Assembly: GCA_041394845.1 (NCBI GenBank)
Contig: JAWKHL010000001.1
Span: forward strand, 1,426,001 to 1,490,000
Reading direction: 5' to 3'
From: JAHCHG01 sp041394845
Lineage (GTDB): Bacteria; Acidobacteriota; Blastocatellia; Pyrinomonadales; Pyrinomonadaceae
Length of the DNA: 64,000 nt
The notes under the pieces were generated by a model. The model did not search any database and was not told the DNA's origin. It saw only the letters and a program-made list of their open reading frames with translations. Shown piece after piece: positions 8,763 to 17,078 of the stretch; the first letter of the stretch is position 1; the number at the start of each line of letters is the position of its first letter. The position numbers and the translations under genes were made by a program.

Positions 8763-8803
8763 AAATTCAACCAACAACCAAACCTCATAAATTGAAATTT
8801 GTA

Positions 8804-10123
8804 ATGAAAAAAGCAAAGTTGGTTTTCGGTCTTACAATTCTTTTTTTTGGGATTTCCATTGATGGGAATTCCCAAACCCCAATTACCGCTTTAACTCTCG
8901 ATCAGGCGGTTGAAATGGCCTTGCGGCAAGCCTCGAACTTCGAACAGGCAAAACTTAACGAACTGATCGCCGATGAGGACGTTTTCCAAGCGGGAAAGGA
9001 GTTTTATCCCAAAATCTCCGCGAATCCGGCCGTCATTTATACAACCCCTTCTCTGGCCAGGGGATTACAAACCGGAACGCCCCGCCCGCCTTCTTTCCTT
9101 GGGGCCAATGCGATCACCGAATATCAGGCGACCGCCGTTGCCAACGGAGAAATCGACATCTCCGGCAAATTAAAGGCAAACAAACAACGGGCGCTGGCCC
9201 TGTTCGAAGCGGCCAAAGCCGGGACTGAGATCGCCCGTCGGGATCTCATCAGAGCCACTGAAGAAGCCTATTTCGGCTTGGCCTTTGCGATCGCCGGGAA
9301 AAACGCCGCCCAACTCAATCTGGAAACGGCACAAAACTTTGAGAAGGTAACAAAACTTCTGGTTGACGGCGGAGAAATTCCCCCGGTCGATCTGATAAAA
9401 GCCCAAATTCAGACAACCACCCGACGCGACGAACTCGAACAAGCCCGCATCCTGCTGGCAATTAGTGAAAACAACCTGAAAGTTTACCTGAATTTAGACC
9501 AGTCGACGCCGGTTGCCGTCGAGGATTTCCAAGTTGAAATGCCTTTGCCCGACGAACTCGCTCAATTTTCTCTTGAAGAGGTTCGGAGGAGGCCCGAACT
9601 GGTTCAGTTTGAAGCCCAGAAGCAAGCGGCCGAAGCTGAGGCTAAGATGGCCCGGGCCGAACGGCGGCCTCAGATCACCTATTCCCTTGAAGCGGGAATA
9701 ATTGCCGATTCGCTTCGCCCGGACAGGATCGGCGATTCGGCGGGAATCCGGGGGACCGTTGGCGTTAACATTCCGCTGTTCGATTGGGGAGCGAGCAAAA
9801 GCCGCCAGACGCAGGCCGAATTGCGGACCAAAATTGCCGAATCATCGAGGCTCTTTGCCCAAAGACAATTTATTGCGGACTTTAATTCGAATTTTACCGC
9901 CGCCAAAACCGCCGCCACCAGAATTCGTCAATTGGCATTGAATCTGCAAAATTCCGAAAAGGTTCTCAATGTGGCGATCGAGAGATACAAGGCGGGAGAG
10001 ACTCAAATTATAGAGGTTACAGAAACACAAAATTTGATTGTAACGGAGCGAATTACGCTTTTGCAGGCGATTTTCGATTATCAAATCGCCAAAGCCAGAT
10101 TGCGACAAGCCACCGGAAAATAA
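8804..10123 (+). CDS. TolC-family outer-membrane efflux protein
   Basis: The 439-residue protein has a signal peptide (about 1-23) and two internally similar long-helix repeats typical of the OEP/TolC family, with heptad-like Ala/Glu/Gln patterns. It includes the usual LTLDQAVEMAL opening and the VERYKAGETQ-like second repeat near residue 395. It forms the trimeric outer-membrane duct of a tripartite pump. The ATG at 8804 is chosen over a TTG at 8759 because it begins directly at the signal peptide. It lies between the PepSY gene and the adaptor gene on one strand, as part of a PepSY-TolC-adaptor-permease operon. Confidence 0.93.
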   Translation: MKKAKLVFGLTILFFGISIDGNSQTPITALTLDQAVEMALRQASNFEQAKLNELIADEDVFQAGKEFYPKISANPAVIYTTPSLARGLQTGTPRPPSFLGANAITEYQATAVANGEIDISGKLKANKQRALALFEAAKAGTEIARRDLIRATEEAYFGLAFAIAGKNAAQLNLETAQNFEKVTKLLVDGGEIPPVDLIKAQIQTTTRRDELEQARILLAISENNLKVYLNLDQSTPVAVEDFQVEMPLPDELAQFSLEEVRRRPELVQFEAQKQAAEAEAKMARAERRPQITYSLEAGIIADSLRPDRIGDSAGIRGTVGVNIPLFDWGASKSRQTQAELRTKIAESSRLFAQRQFIADFNSNFTAAKTAATRIRQLALNLQNSEKVLNVAIERYKAGETQIIEVTETQNLIVTERITLLQAIFDYQIAKARLRQATGK

Positions 10124-10166
10124 AAGGGGAAAAGTTAAATTTGATTGAATGTAGAATAAAGGATTA

Positions 10167-11594
10167 ATGGAAGATTCGAACGAAAAAACAACTTTGGGTT
10201 CCGATCAACAGGACGAGATTCCGGACCCGATGGCGAAAGAAGAATTTTCGGAAGGAGCCGATTCAGAAGAGGTCGGAGGGGAAAATACCGACAATACAAA
10301 ACGTCAGTTAATTCTCATCGGAGTAATTTTTGCCATTCTTGTTCCGGCGATCGGGCTTTGGTGGTTTTGGTCAAATTCCTCTCCTGCTGAGGAGCAGGCA
10401 ACAAACGAAGTTCCGATAGTTGTCAGCGTTCGGGCGGCGCGGGTGGAGCGGAGAACAATCGCCGGTGAAAATTCGGCCGTCGGTTCTATCGCTCCCGTTC
10501 GGCAGGCGGTCGTCAGTTCCAATGCAAGCGGGCAAATAAAAGGTCTGCGAATTTTGCAAAATGAATTTGTCCGGCGCGGTGAACTTCTGGCAACGATCGA
10601 CACACGAGATTTGCGGGCGCAAAAAAAAGAAGCCGAGGCCGTTTTGCGGGAAGCCCGTTTGAATTTGCAAACCCTACGAAAAAGCACCATTCCCCAGACG
10701 GAAATTCAAACGGAAAGGGATTTGCGCGATGCCCGGGCGGCGGTTGATAATGCCCGAAACCTGTTTGAAAGAAGAACTGATTTGTACGATAAAGGGGGCA
10801 TTGCCCTTAAGGATGTCGAAGCCTCTCGACTGGCTTTGACCCAGGCCGAGGATAACCTTAAATTTCTCCAAAAATCTAAAGATCTGAGGGACGATACGAG
10901 CAATTCGCTTGATTTGCAAACCGCCGAAGCCCGGGTCTCTCAGGCCGAACGGCGGATTAACTCTCTGGAAACGCAAATCAATTTGGCCGAAATTCGCGCT
11001 CCCATCTCCGGATTTGTCATCGAACAAACCCAATTTGACGGGGAATATGCCGCTCCCGGCGGAAAAATTCTGACCATCGCCGACACCGGCGAAGTTATCG
11101 TTAAAACGCAGTTTCCCGATACCGTCATTCCAAAACTTAAAATCGGCGACGCAGTTGCCGTTTTTCCGGCGGATCTGGCGGGCGAACGGATGAGCGGGAA
11201 GGTTTGGCTGATTTCGCGCTCGACCGACCAGCAGAATCGGGCGACCGAAGTTTGGGTTAATCTGGGTAACGAGGCCGGACGTCTTCGCGTCGGCGGAGCC
11301 GCCAAGGTCATCGTCAGCGAAAATGAACAGATTGATGCGCTGATTGTTCCGAACTCGGCCGTAACCCTTGATTCGGCGAACGCCGACACCGGAATTGTAA
11401 TGGTCATCGGAACGGATGGCATCGCCCGCGAAACTAAGGTTGTAATCGGCGTAAAAACCAGTGAATATATGCAAATTGTTTCGGGCTTGAACGGCGACGA
11501 AACGGTCGTTACCGAGGGGAATTATTCATTGCCGGACGGCACGAAAGTCGAAGTTAAGGATGATGCCGGATCGACTGGAGATGATGGAAAATGA
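10167..11594 (+). CDS. RND efflux periplasmic adaptor (membrane fusion protein)
   Basis: The 475-residue protein has an acidic cytoplasmic N-terminus, one transmembrane helix (about 48-68) and the HlyD/AcrA-type layout. A lipoyl half (about 110-140) is followed by a long alpha-hairpin of coiled coil (about 150-270), then the second lipoyl half (IRAPISGFVIEQ-like), a beta-barrel and a membrane-proximal domain. It bridges the permease to TolC. The unusually long acidic N-terminal tail before the membrane helix is not typical of AcrA. Its stop overlaps the permease start by four bases (ATGA), implying translational coupling. Confidence 0.93.
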   Translation: MEDSNEKTTLGSDQQDEIPDPMAKEEFSEGADSEEVGGENTDNTKRQLILIGVIFAILVPAIGLWWFWSNSSPAEEQATNEVPIVVSVRAARVERRTIAGENSAVGSIAPVRQAVVSSNASGQIKGLRILQNEFVRRGELLATIDTRDLRAQKKEAEAVLREARLNLQTLRKSTIPQTEIQTERDLRDARAAVDNARNLFERRTDLYDKGGIALKDVEASRLALTQAEDNLKFLQKSKDLRDDTSNSLDLQTAEARVSQAERRINSLETQINLAEIRAPISGFVIEQTQFDGEYAAPGGKILTIADTGEVIVKTQFPDTVIPKLKIGDAVAVFPADLAGERMSGKVWLISRSTDQQNRATEVWVNLGNEAGRLRVGGAAKVIVSENEQIDALIVPNSAVTLDSANADTGIVMVIGTDGIARETKVVIGVKTSEYMQIVSGLNGDETVVTEGNYSLPDGTKVEVKDDAGSTGDDGK

Positions 11595-14500
11595 ACCTCG
11601 CACGCCTTATTTCCAAACAAAAACGAGCAGTCATCATAATTGTAATTCTGCTCTGCGGAGCGGGAATTTTTTCCGCTTTGCAACTGCCTTCGGCGCTTTT
11701 TCCGCAAACGGATTTTCCGAGAATAGTCGTCATCATCGACAACGGAGTCGTCCCGGCCGACCAGATGCTCGTTTCGGTGACGCGCCCGATCGAAGAAGCG
11801 ATGAACGGGATACCCGGAATCGTCCGGATAAAATCAACCACGGCGCGGGGATCGTGCGACATTAATTTGTTTTTCGATTGGAAAGTCGATGTTCAGCAGA
11901 CCCTGCAATTGGTTCAGGCGCGGCTTTCCCAGGTTTCCCTGCCCCCGACGGCCAGCATTCGCCGGGTTGACCGTTTGACATTCGCGGTTTTCCCCGTTGC
12001 CGGATACAGTTTGACCTCAAACAAAAGCGACCTGGCAAAACTGCGCGAAATCGCTTCCTACAACGTAAAACCCCGTTTGGCAAGATTGCCGGGAGTGGCC
12101 GATGTGGCGGTTGCCGGGGGCGACGTTCGGGAATTCCACGTGCTGGTTGACGAGGAAAAACTCAATTCACACGGGGTTTCTCTTCAACAGGTTTCCGATG
12201 CGGTCAAAAATTCAAATTTTCTTGCCTCGCCCGGTTTGATCGAAGAAAATCACCGGCTGGAACTGGCTTTGGTCAGCGGACGGGCGACTAAACCCGAGGA
12301 TCTGAACAGTATCGTCGTTGCAACTGTTAGAGAATTTCCGGTAAAGGTTTCCGATGTGGCAACGGTTGAGACCTCGACCGAACCGAATTACACCATCGTT
12401 ACCGCCGACGGAATGCGGGCGGTGTTGGTAAATATTCTCCGTCAACCCGACGCCAATACCGTCAGCGTGACCGATGAGGTAAAAACCGAACTCGAATCCA
12501 TCAAACGGACTTTGCCAAAGGACGTCAAGATCGCTCCTTTTTACGACCAGTCAATTCTGGTTAAAAATTCGATGAACTCGGTTCGGGACGCGATTTTGAT
12601 CGGACTGATTTTATCGGTCGTTATTCTCTACGCCTTTTTGAAAAATTGGGGAACGACCTTTGTCGCCATTCTGGTGATTCCGGTAACGGTTTTGACGACC
12701 TTTCTGGCCATGTATCTGGTCGGTCTGTCGTTTGACCTGATGACGCTCGGAGGGGTGGCGGCGGCAATCGGTCTGGTAATTGATGATGCTATAGTAGTGG
12801 TCGAAAACATCTATACTCATCTTTTGCTGGGGCAAAGCAGGAGCGAAGCTCTCCATTCGGCGATTTCGGAAATAACGGTGCCGATTATCGGTTCGACCGT
12901 AACTCCTGTCGTCGTTTTTTTACCACTTGCAATTTTGACCGGAGTAACGGGTGCGTTTTTTCGATCTCTGGCTTTGACCATGACCGTCGCTCTTTTGACC
13001 TCGCTCGCTCTCGCCCTGACGTTTACGCCGGTTTTGGCCGAAAACTTTATCCGCTTAAAAAAACATCATAAAGAAGAGATCCGGCCCACCGAAAAAAGCC
13101 TGCAAACGGCCGAAGTCGAGGAAAACGGATTTGTAATGCGTTTTATTATCGCCCGTTACGAAGAGGTGCTGAGACTTGCTCTGAGAAATAAACTTGTGGT
13201 TTTGGCACTAGCGGTCGCCGTTTTGGCCGGATCTTACGTTTTGTTCAGTTCGCTCGGTTCGGAATTTCTACCGGCTTTTGACGAGGGGGCGTTTGTCCTC
13301 GATTACATCGCCCCGCCGGGAACATCTTTGGAGGAAACCGACCGGATCCTGAGGCAAATTGAAGACCTTCTAAAAGAAACCCCTGAGGTGGAAAGTTATT
13401 CGAGGCGAACGGGTTTGCAACTGGGGCTTTCGATTACGGAGCCGAACACCGGCGATTTTCTGGTCAAATTAAAACGAAATCGTTCGCGTTCGACCGAGGA
13501 AGTTACCGATGAACTCCGGGAAAAAGTTGAAGCGAGCCAACCCGCTCTGGAGGTGGAATTTGTCGGCATTTTGTCCGATCTGATCGGGGATCTGACCTCT
13601 TCGCCGGCTCCGGTCGAAATCAAGATATTCAGCGAGGACAAGGCGGCCCTGCACAAAAGCGCGGCGGAAATAGAAGAATCGATTAAAAAAGTCCCGGGAG
13701 TGGTTGATACAAACAGCGGAGTAATTATCAGCGGAGCGGCAATCACCTTTAAAGTAAAACCGGAGGAAGCGGCCCGTTTCGGTGTAACCCCGAATGACAT
13801 TGCCAATACCATCGCCATCGCCATGACGGGCGATGCCACTTCCTCTATTTTGGAGCAGGACAGATTGATTTCCGTGCGGGTTTTGCTTCCCGATCAAATT
13901 CGAGCATCCCTTGATAAATTAAAAGCTCTTCCGATCAGATCTTCTTCCGGACAGCTTTTTCGGCTCGAACAGGTCGCGGATGTTCTTTATGATGAGGGAC
14001 AAACCGAAATCGAACGCGACGGGCTTCGCCAATCGGTCGCAGTAACGGCCCGAATTACGGGAAGCGATCTTGGAACAACTATTGAAAAGATAAAAACCCA
14101 ACTTGCCAAAGACGTAAAACTTCCCGCCGGAATGACATTGGAGTACGGCGGACTATATCAAGAACAACAGGCCAGTTTTCGGGAACTCGCCTTTGCACTT
14201 ATTTTGGCCATCGCGCTTGTTTTTTTGGTCTTGCTCATCGAATTTCGCTCGTTTTCCCATCCGATTGCAATCGTCTCCGGAGCGATTTTGGCTCTTGTCG
14301 GAGTTTTTCTGGGTTTATTTCTAACTTCTTCGACGCTGAATGTCGTCAGTCTTATGGGAATGATCATGGTGGTCGGTATCGTGGCGAAAAATGGAATATT
14401 GATGCTTGATGCCGTTGAGGAACACTTGGCGGACGGAGATTCTTTGCAGGAGGCAATTATCCTGTCCGGCAAAAGAAGGATCAGACCCGTTTTGATGACA

Positions 14501-14671
14501 AGTCTGGCGGCAATTTTAGGGATGCTTCCTCTCGCTTTAGCAATCGGTTCCGGCGCAGAACTGCTTCAACCTCTTGCAATTGCAGTAATAAGTGGCCTTA
14601 TCTTTGCTCTTTTTCTCTCCTTGATTGTTACGCCTACGGTTTATTTTTTGATGGATTCTCCGAAAATTTAA
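11591..14671 (+). CDS. RND-family efflux permease (HAE-type)
   Basis: The 1026-residue protein has the full two-fold RND layout: TM1 at the N-terminus, a large periplasmic loop, TM2-6, a second loop and TM8-12. TM4 carries GLVIDDAIVVVEN, with the paired Asp of proton-driven multidrug (HAE) pumps rather than the single acidic pattern of CzcA/CusA metal pumps. It therefore more likely exports hydrophobic compounds or lipids than metal ions (inference from motif). Conserved Lys in TM10 and GXXXNXXLMLD-like segments are also seen (GIVAKNGILMLDAVEE). It overlaps the adaptor gene by four bases and ends the operon before a convergent hairpin terminator. Confidence 0.94.
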   Translation: MNLARLISKQKRAVIIIVILLCGAGIFSALQLPSALFPQTDFPRIVVIIDNGVVPADQMLVSVTRPIEEAMNGIPGIVRIKSTTARGSCDINLFFDWKVDVQQTLQLVQARLSQVSLPPTASIRRVDRLTFAVFPVAGYSLTSNKSDLAKLREIASYNVKPRLARLPGVADVAVAGGDVREFHVLVDEEKLNSHGVSLQQVSDAVKNSNFLASPGLIEENHRLELALVSGRATKPEDLNSIVVATVREFPVKVSDVATVETSTEPNYTIVTADGMRAVLVNILRQPDANTVSVTDEVKTELESIKRTLPKDVKIAPFYDQSILVKNSMNSVRDAILIGLILSVVILYAFLKNWGTTFVAILVIPVTVLTTFLAMYLVGLSFDLMTLGGVAAAIGLVIDDAIVVVENIYTHLLLGQSRSEALHSAISEITVPIIGSTVTPVVVFLPLAILTGVTGAFFRSLALTMTVALLTSLALALTFTPVLAENFIRLKKHHKEEIRPTEKSLQTAEVEENGFVMRFIIARYEEVLRLALRNKLVVLALAVAVLAGSYVLFSSLGSEFLPAFDEGAFVLDYIAPPGTSLEETDRILRQIEDLLKETPEVESYSRRTGLQLGLSITEPNTGDFLVKLKRNRSRSTEEVTDELREKVEASQPALEVEFVGILSDLIGDLTSSPAPVEIKIFSEDKAALHKSAAEIEESIKKVPGVVDTNSGVIISGAAITFKVKPEEAARFGVTPNDIANTIAIAMTGDATSSILEQDRLISVRVLLPDQIRASLDKLKALPIRSSSGQLFRLEQVADVLYDEGQTEIERDGLRQSVAVTARITGSDLGTTIEKIKTQLAKDVKLPAGMTLEYGGLYQEQQASFRELAFALILAIALVFLVLLIEFRSFSHPIAIVSGAILALVGVFLGLFLTSSTLNVVSLMGMIMVVGIVAKNGILMLDAVEEHLADGDSLQEAIILSGKRRIRPVLMTSLAAILGMLPLALAIGSGAELLQPLAIAVISGLIFALFLSLIVTPTVYFLMDSPKI

Positions 14672-14805
14672 TGCCGGTTTTTCGCCTTCAAAAAGTCGAA
14701 CAACTGAGTGTTTGACCCTGAGGGCCAGTCCGTTTATCCATCGAAATATTCGTTATTTTTCAACCTTTAGACCATCGAAGAATCTCATCCCGACATTGAC
14801 GAAAA

Positions 14806-14839
14806 CAAAAAGGCCAGTCGAAACGGCTTGGCCTTTTTG
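14806..14839. terminator. Bidirectional intrinsic terminator
   Basis: CAAAAAGGCCA (14806-14816) pairs perfectly with TGGCCTTTTTG (14829-14839), loop of 12. It is placed between the convergent efflux operon and the small secreted-protein gene. Confidence 0.8.
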
Positions 14840-14870
14840 TTTTGTGTGCGTTTTTTTGTCAATTTCCTCC

Positions 14871-15257
14871 TCAAATGTCGCTTATTTTCGTGATCTTCAC
14901 GGTCAGGCTGTACGGCACGGATTTTCCGCTTACGGTCCGGACCAGGATCGTAATATCGCCGCCTTCTTCGAGATAAACCTCGTAAACACCGCCGCTTTCT
15001 TCGCGAAGAAGAATATCGTCGCCCCTGGCGTTTTCGACCTCGATCCCGACATTTTTTACCGGGGACAGATCGAGCGAGATCTTTTGTCCGGCGCGGGCGC
15101 GGACGACATAATAGACTCCGTAACTTCCCGTTTTTCCGCGGACGGTCGCCGAATTCCGGCCCTTTGCAAATTGGATCCGCGTTTGCGCTTTCGCCTTGCC
15201 GGGACACAAAAATGCCATTGCCATTATTAACAAAGCCAAACCGATTGTTTTTTTCAT
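14871..15257 (-). CDS. Small secreted beta-rich hypothetical protein
   Basis: The 128-residue protein has a clear signal peptide (about 1-24, ending Ala-Lys-Ala-Gln). The mature domain of about 100 residues alternates short beta strands with Gly and charged turns. It resembles the small jelly-roll domains (PPC-like) found in secreted proteins, but I cannot assign a family. No cysteines remain after the signal. A good ribosome site (AAAGGAG) precedes the ATG. Its leader contains a 17-bp hairpin (15271-15321). Confidence 0.75.
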   Translation of the reverse strand: MKKTIGLALLIMAMAFLCPGKAKAQTRIQFAKGRNSATVRGKTGSYGVYYVVRARAGQKISLDLSPVKNVGIEVENARGDDILLREESGGVYEVYLEEGGDITILVRTVSGKSVPYSLTVKITKISDI

Positions 15258-15270
15258 AATTGCTCCTTTT

Positions 15271-15321
15271 TTTCAGGTTCTGGGTTTCAGACCGCCTCCA
15301 GTCAAAACCCGGAACCTGAAA
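15271..15321. other. Long 17-bp stem hairpin in the leader of the secreted-protein gene
   Basis: Bases 15271-15287 pair with 15305-15321 with a single G-T wobble and a 17-base loop. On the minus strand it lies after the diiron gene stop and just before the ribosome site of the gene at 15257. The minus strand shows an A-run, not a T-run, after the stem, so it is not a standard terminator in that direction. On the plus strand a short T-run follows. Confidence 0.55.
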
Positions 15322-15330
15322 CTATTTTTC

Positions 15331-16275
15331 CTAACAAAATACGGGTGCAACCTCCTCGATGCGTCGGCGTTGCGAAGGACTTAAACGCCCGAGGGTTTCC
15401 AGAAAACGCGGATGGGTCAAACCCGAACCGATGTATGTCCAACGATTCGCCTGATGCTGAACGGCGATGAATTCTTCGCGCTCCGCTGCCATTAGAGTGC
15501 GCCCGGTCGCGCGTTCGAAGGCTTCGAGGTCGAAGACGGTTTGCTGGCGCGTTCCTTCATCCAAAAAGCCCCCGATTTCTAAAAATTCGTCGACCGCCTT
15601 TTCAATCCCGGCTTCGGTCATTCCTTCGGCGAGGGCCTCGACCATCAGGGTGTCGAGTTTGGCGTGCTGGGCTTCTTCGAGCCAGTGGTTTTTCAAAAGG
15701 CTTTTGAATTGTTCGTCCAAAACCGAATCATCCTTGATGCTGTCCGTATAATGGATCTGCGACATCCATTCGATCAGCAAAATGGCCAACCCGACCGCCA
15801 GCGGTTGATGCGCCAAAACGTTTTTTGCCACTTCGGAGGGCGGACCGATCACCTCGCACCGGACCGGAAAATGTCGGTGAAAATCTTCGGTGAAGGCTTT
15901 GAAAAGCTGGATATGCTTGGCCTCCTCGGCGGCGAACTGCAAAAACGCCCGGACGCGGTAATCGTCCTTATCGAGCGACGGCCGGACGTGATCGAGCACA
16001 AAGGGGAGAATGAACTCCTCGACCAGACCGAAGATCTGCAGATAGGTGTGTCCCTTTATCTGATTGAGAATCAAACGCTCCTCATCGTTCAGGAAACTAA
16101 GCGAGCGGATTCGCGCCAGAGATTCCGGAATAAAGGGCTTGGTAAAATCAAGCTTTTTATCGCCGCCGATAATGTCCTCGATCCGCCAGTTGACCCTTTC
16201 CGAAACAGCCAGAGTTTCCGCGTAACTATATTTCGTCGTTGAATTACTATTTGTATTTATTGCATTTGTTAACAT
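15331..16275 (-). CDS. Ferritin-like diiron-carboxylate oxygenase/oxidase (RNR-R2/AurF-like)
   Basis: The 314-residue all-helical protein has two ExxH pairs and two further helix-borne Glu residues in the order expected for a four-helix diiron site: Glu87, Glu118-x2-His121, Glu169, Glu201-x2-His204. This ligand set is shared by R2-like oxidases, AurF-type N-oxygenases and related ferritin-like enzymes. No ribonucleotide reductase large subunit is nearby, so it is unlikely to be class I NrdB. It would use O2 to oxidise an organic substrate or itself. A good ribosome site (AAGGAGAT) precedes the ATG. It lies 111 bases downstream of the Hcp-like gene on the same strand and may be co-transcribed with it. 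Confidence 0.8.
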   Translation of the reverse strand: MLTNAINTNSNSTTKYSYAETLAVSERVNWRIEDIIGGDKKLDFTKPFIPESLARIRSLSFLNDEERLILNQIKGHTYLQIFGLVEEFILPFVLDHVRPSLDKDDYRVRAFLQFAAEEAKHIQLFKAFTEDFHRHFPVRCEVIGPPSEVAKNVLAHQPLAVGLAILLIEWMSQIHYTDSIKDDSVLDEQFKSLLKNHWLEEAQHAKLDTLMVEALAEGMTEAGIEKAVDEFLEIGGFLDEGTRQQTVFDLEAFERATGRTLMAAEREEFIAVQHQANRWTYIGSGLTHPRFLETLGRLSPSQRRRIEEVAPVFC

Positions 16276-16386
16276 TTTTTATCTCCTTATGTTGTTTATT
16301 GAATTGAAGATCCCTTTTCAGGATTTCCCTTTTAAGCTTCTCGGAGCGGTCGTTTTTTCGACCCTCCCGATCAACTTTGTCCTCGG

Positions 16387-16770
16387 TCAGGTGAACATTT
16401 TGACCTCGGCGAAATTTAATCCGATCGAATCGGTTTCAAAATCCGATAAAAAAGTGCTGACCAGAACCGAATACATCTCGATTCGCGTGGTCCGCACAAC
16501 GCTTTTCCATTCGGCGAACTCCTCGACCGTGATAACCCCGGTTTTGATCGCCTGCGCCCGGTTGCGGGCGAGAAATAACAAGGGCGAACTTTTATCCGCC
16601 TTTTTTATCACCGTCACATCGTTGACGCCGACCCGCCCGCTTCCCACACAGGAATTCAGCTGATTATCGCCGCCCCACCACATTCCGGTCAGTTCGATCT
16701 CGCCGTAATGTCGCGGATTTTCCGATTGACCGCGCACTCCGTCCAATTTCAAAAATATTTTCTTCTCCAC
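16387..16770 (-). CDS. Hcp-like (type VI secretion tube) family protein, orphan
   Basis: The 127-residue protein opens IFLKLDGVRGQS, followed by strands and a central Lys-Lys-Ala-Asp-Lys-Ser-Ser-Pro-x-Leu segment and a C-terminal Glu-Val-Lys. This matches the Hcp1 beta-barrel family, where the SSPxL region follows the extended loop. The start is GTG at 16770: GGAGG sits five bases before it, while the upstream TTG at 16797 lies before the ribosome site. No TssB/C, TssM, VgrG or ClpV genes are in the window, so the protein is an orphan here. Proteins of this fold in organisms lacking T6SS are also known as generic small beta-barrels, so secretion is not implied. Confidence 0.65.
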   Translation of the reverse strand: MEKKIFLKLDGVRGQSENPRHYGEIELTGMWWGGDNQLNSCVGSGRVGVNDVTVIKKADKSSPLLFLARNRAQAIKTGVITVEEFAEWKSVVRTTRIEMYSVLVSTFLSDFETDSIGLNFAEVKMFT

Positions 16771-17078
16771 AGATTCCTCCTTTTTTTGCGGTCTCAACCG
16801 TTTCTTAAAAAACCGGAGAAATGCCGGTGAACCGCTTGGATATCGACCCTACAAAAAGTTAAAATGAAAAATCCTTAGAAATGGATGAGAATCAAATTAG
16901 TTTTTTTTTAGAAAGGTTTTTTCCGAGGGTTTGGGACAGATCTGATAATTTTTCCGTGAGCCTAAAAGTTTGTCAGTAAAGCTTTTTTGTCGGCAAAGCA
17001 AGTAATTTTGAAAATACGAAATAATTTTGGGGAACAAATCATTCTCCCGATTTTCCGTTGAATAATCATCCGAGGTTT
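16771..17078. other. Divergent intergenic region
   Basis: It separates the minus-strand Hcp-like gene from the plus-strand regulator and must hold both promoters. It is AT-rich with several T runs. I see no convincing -35/-10 pair, RNA fold or conserved operator. Confidence 0.4.
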
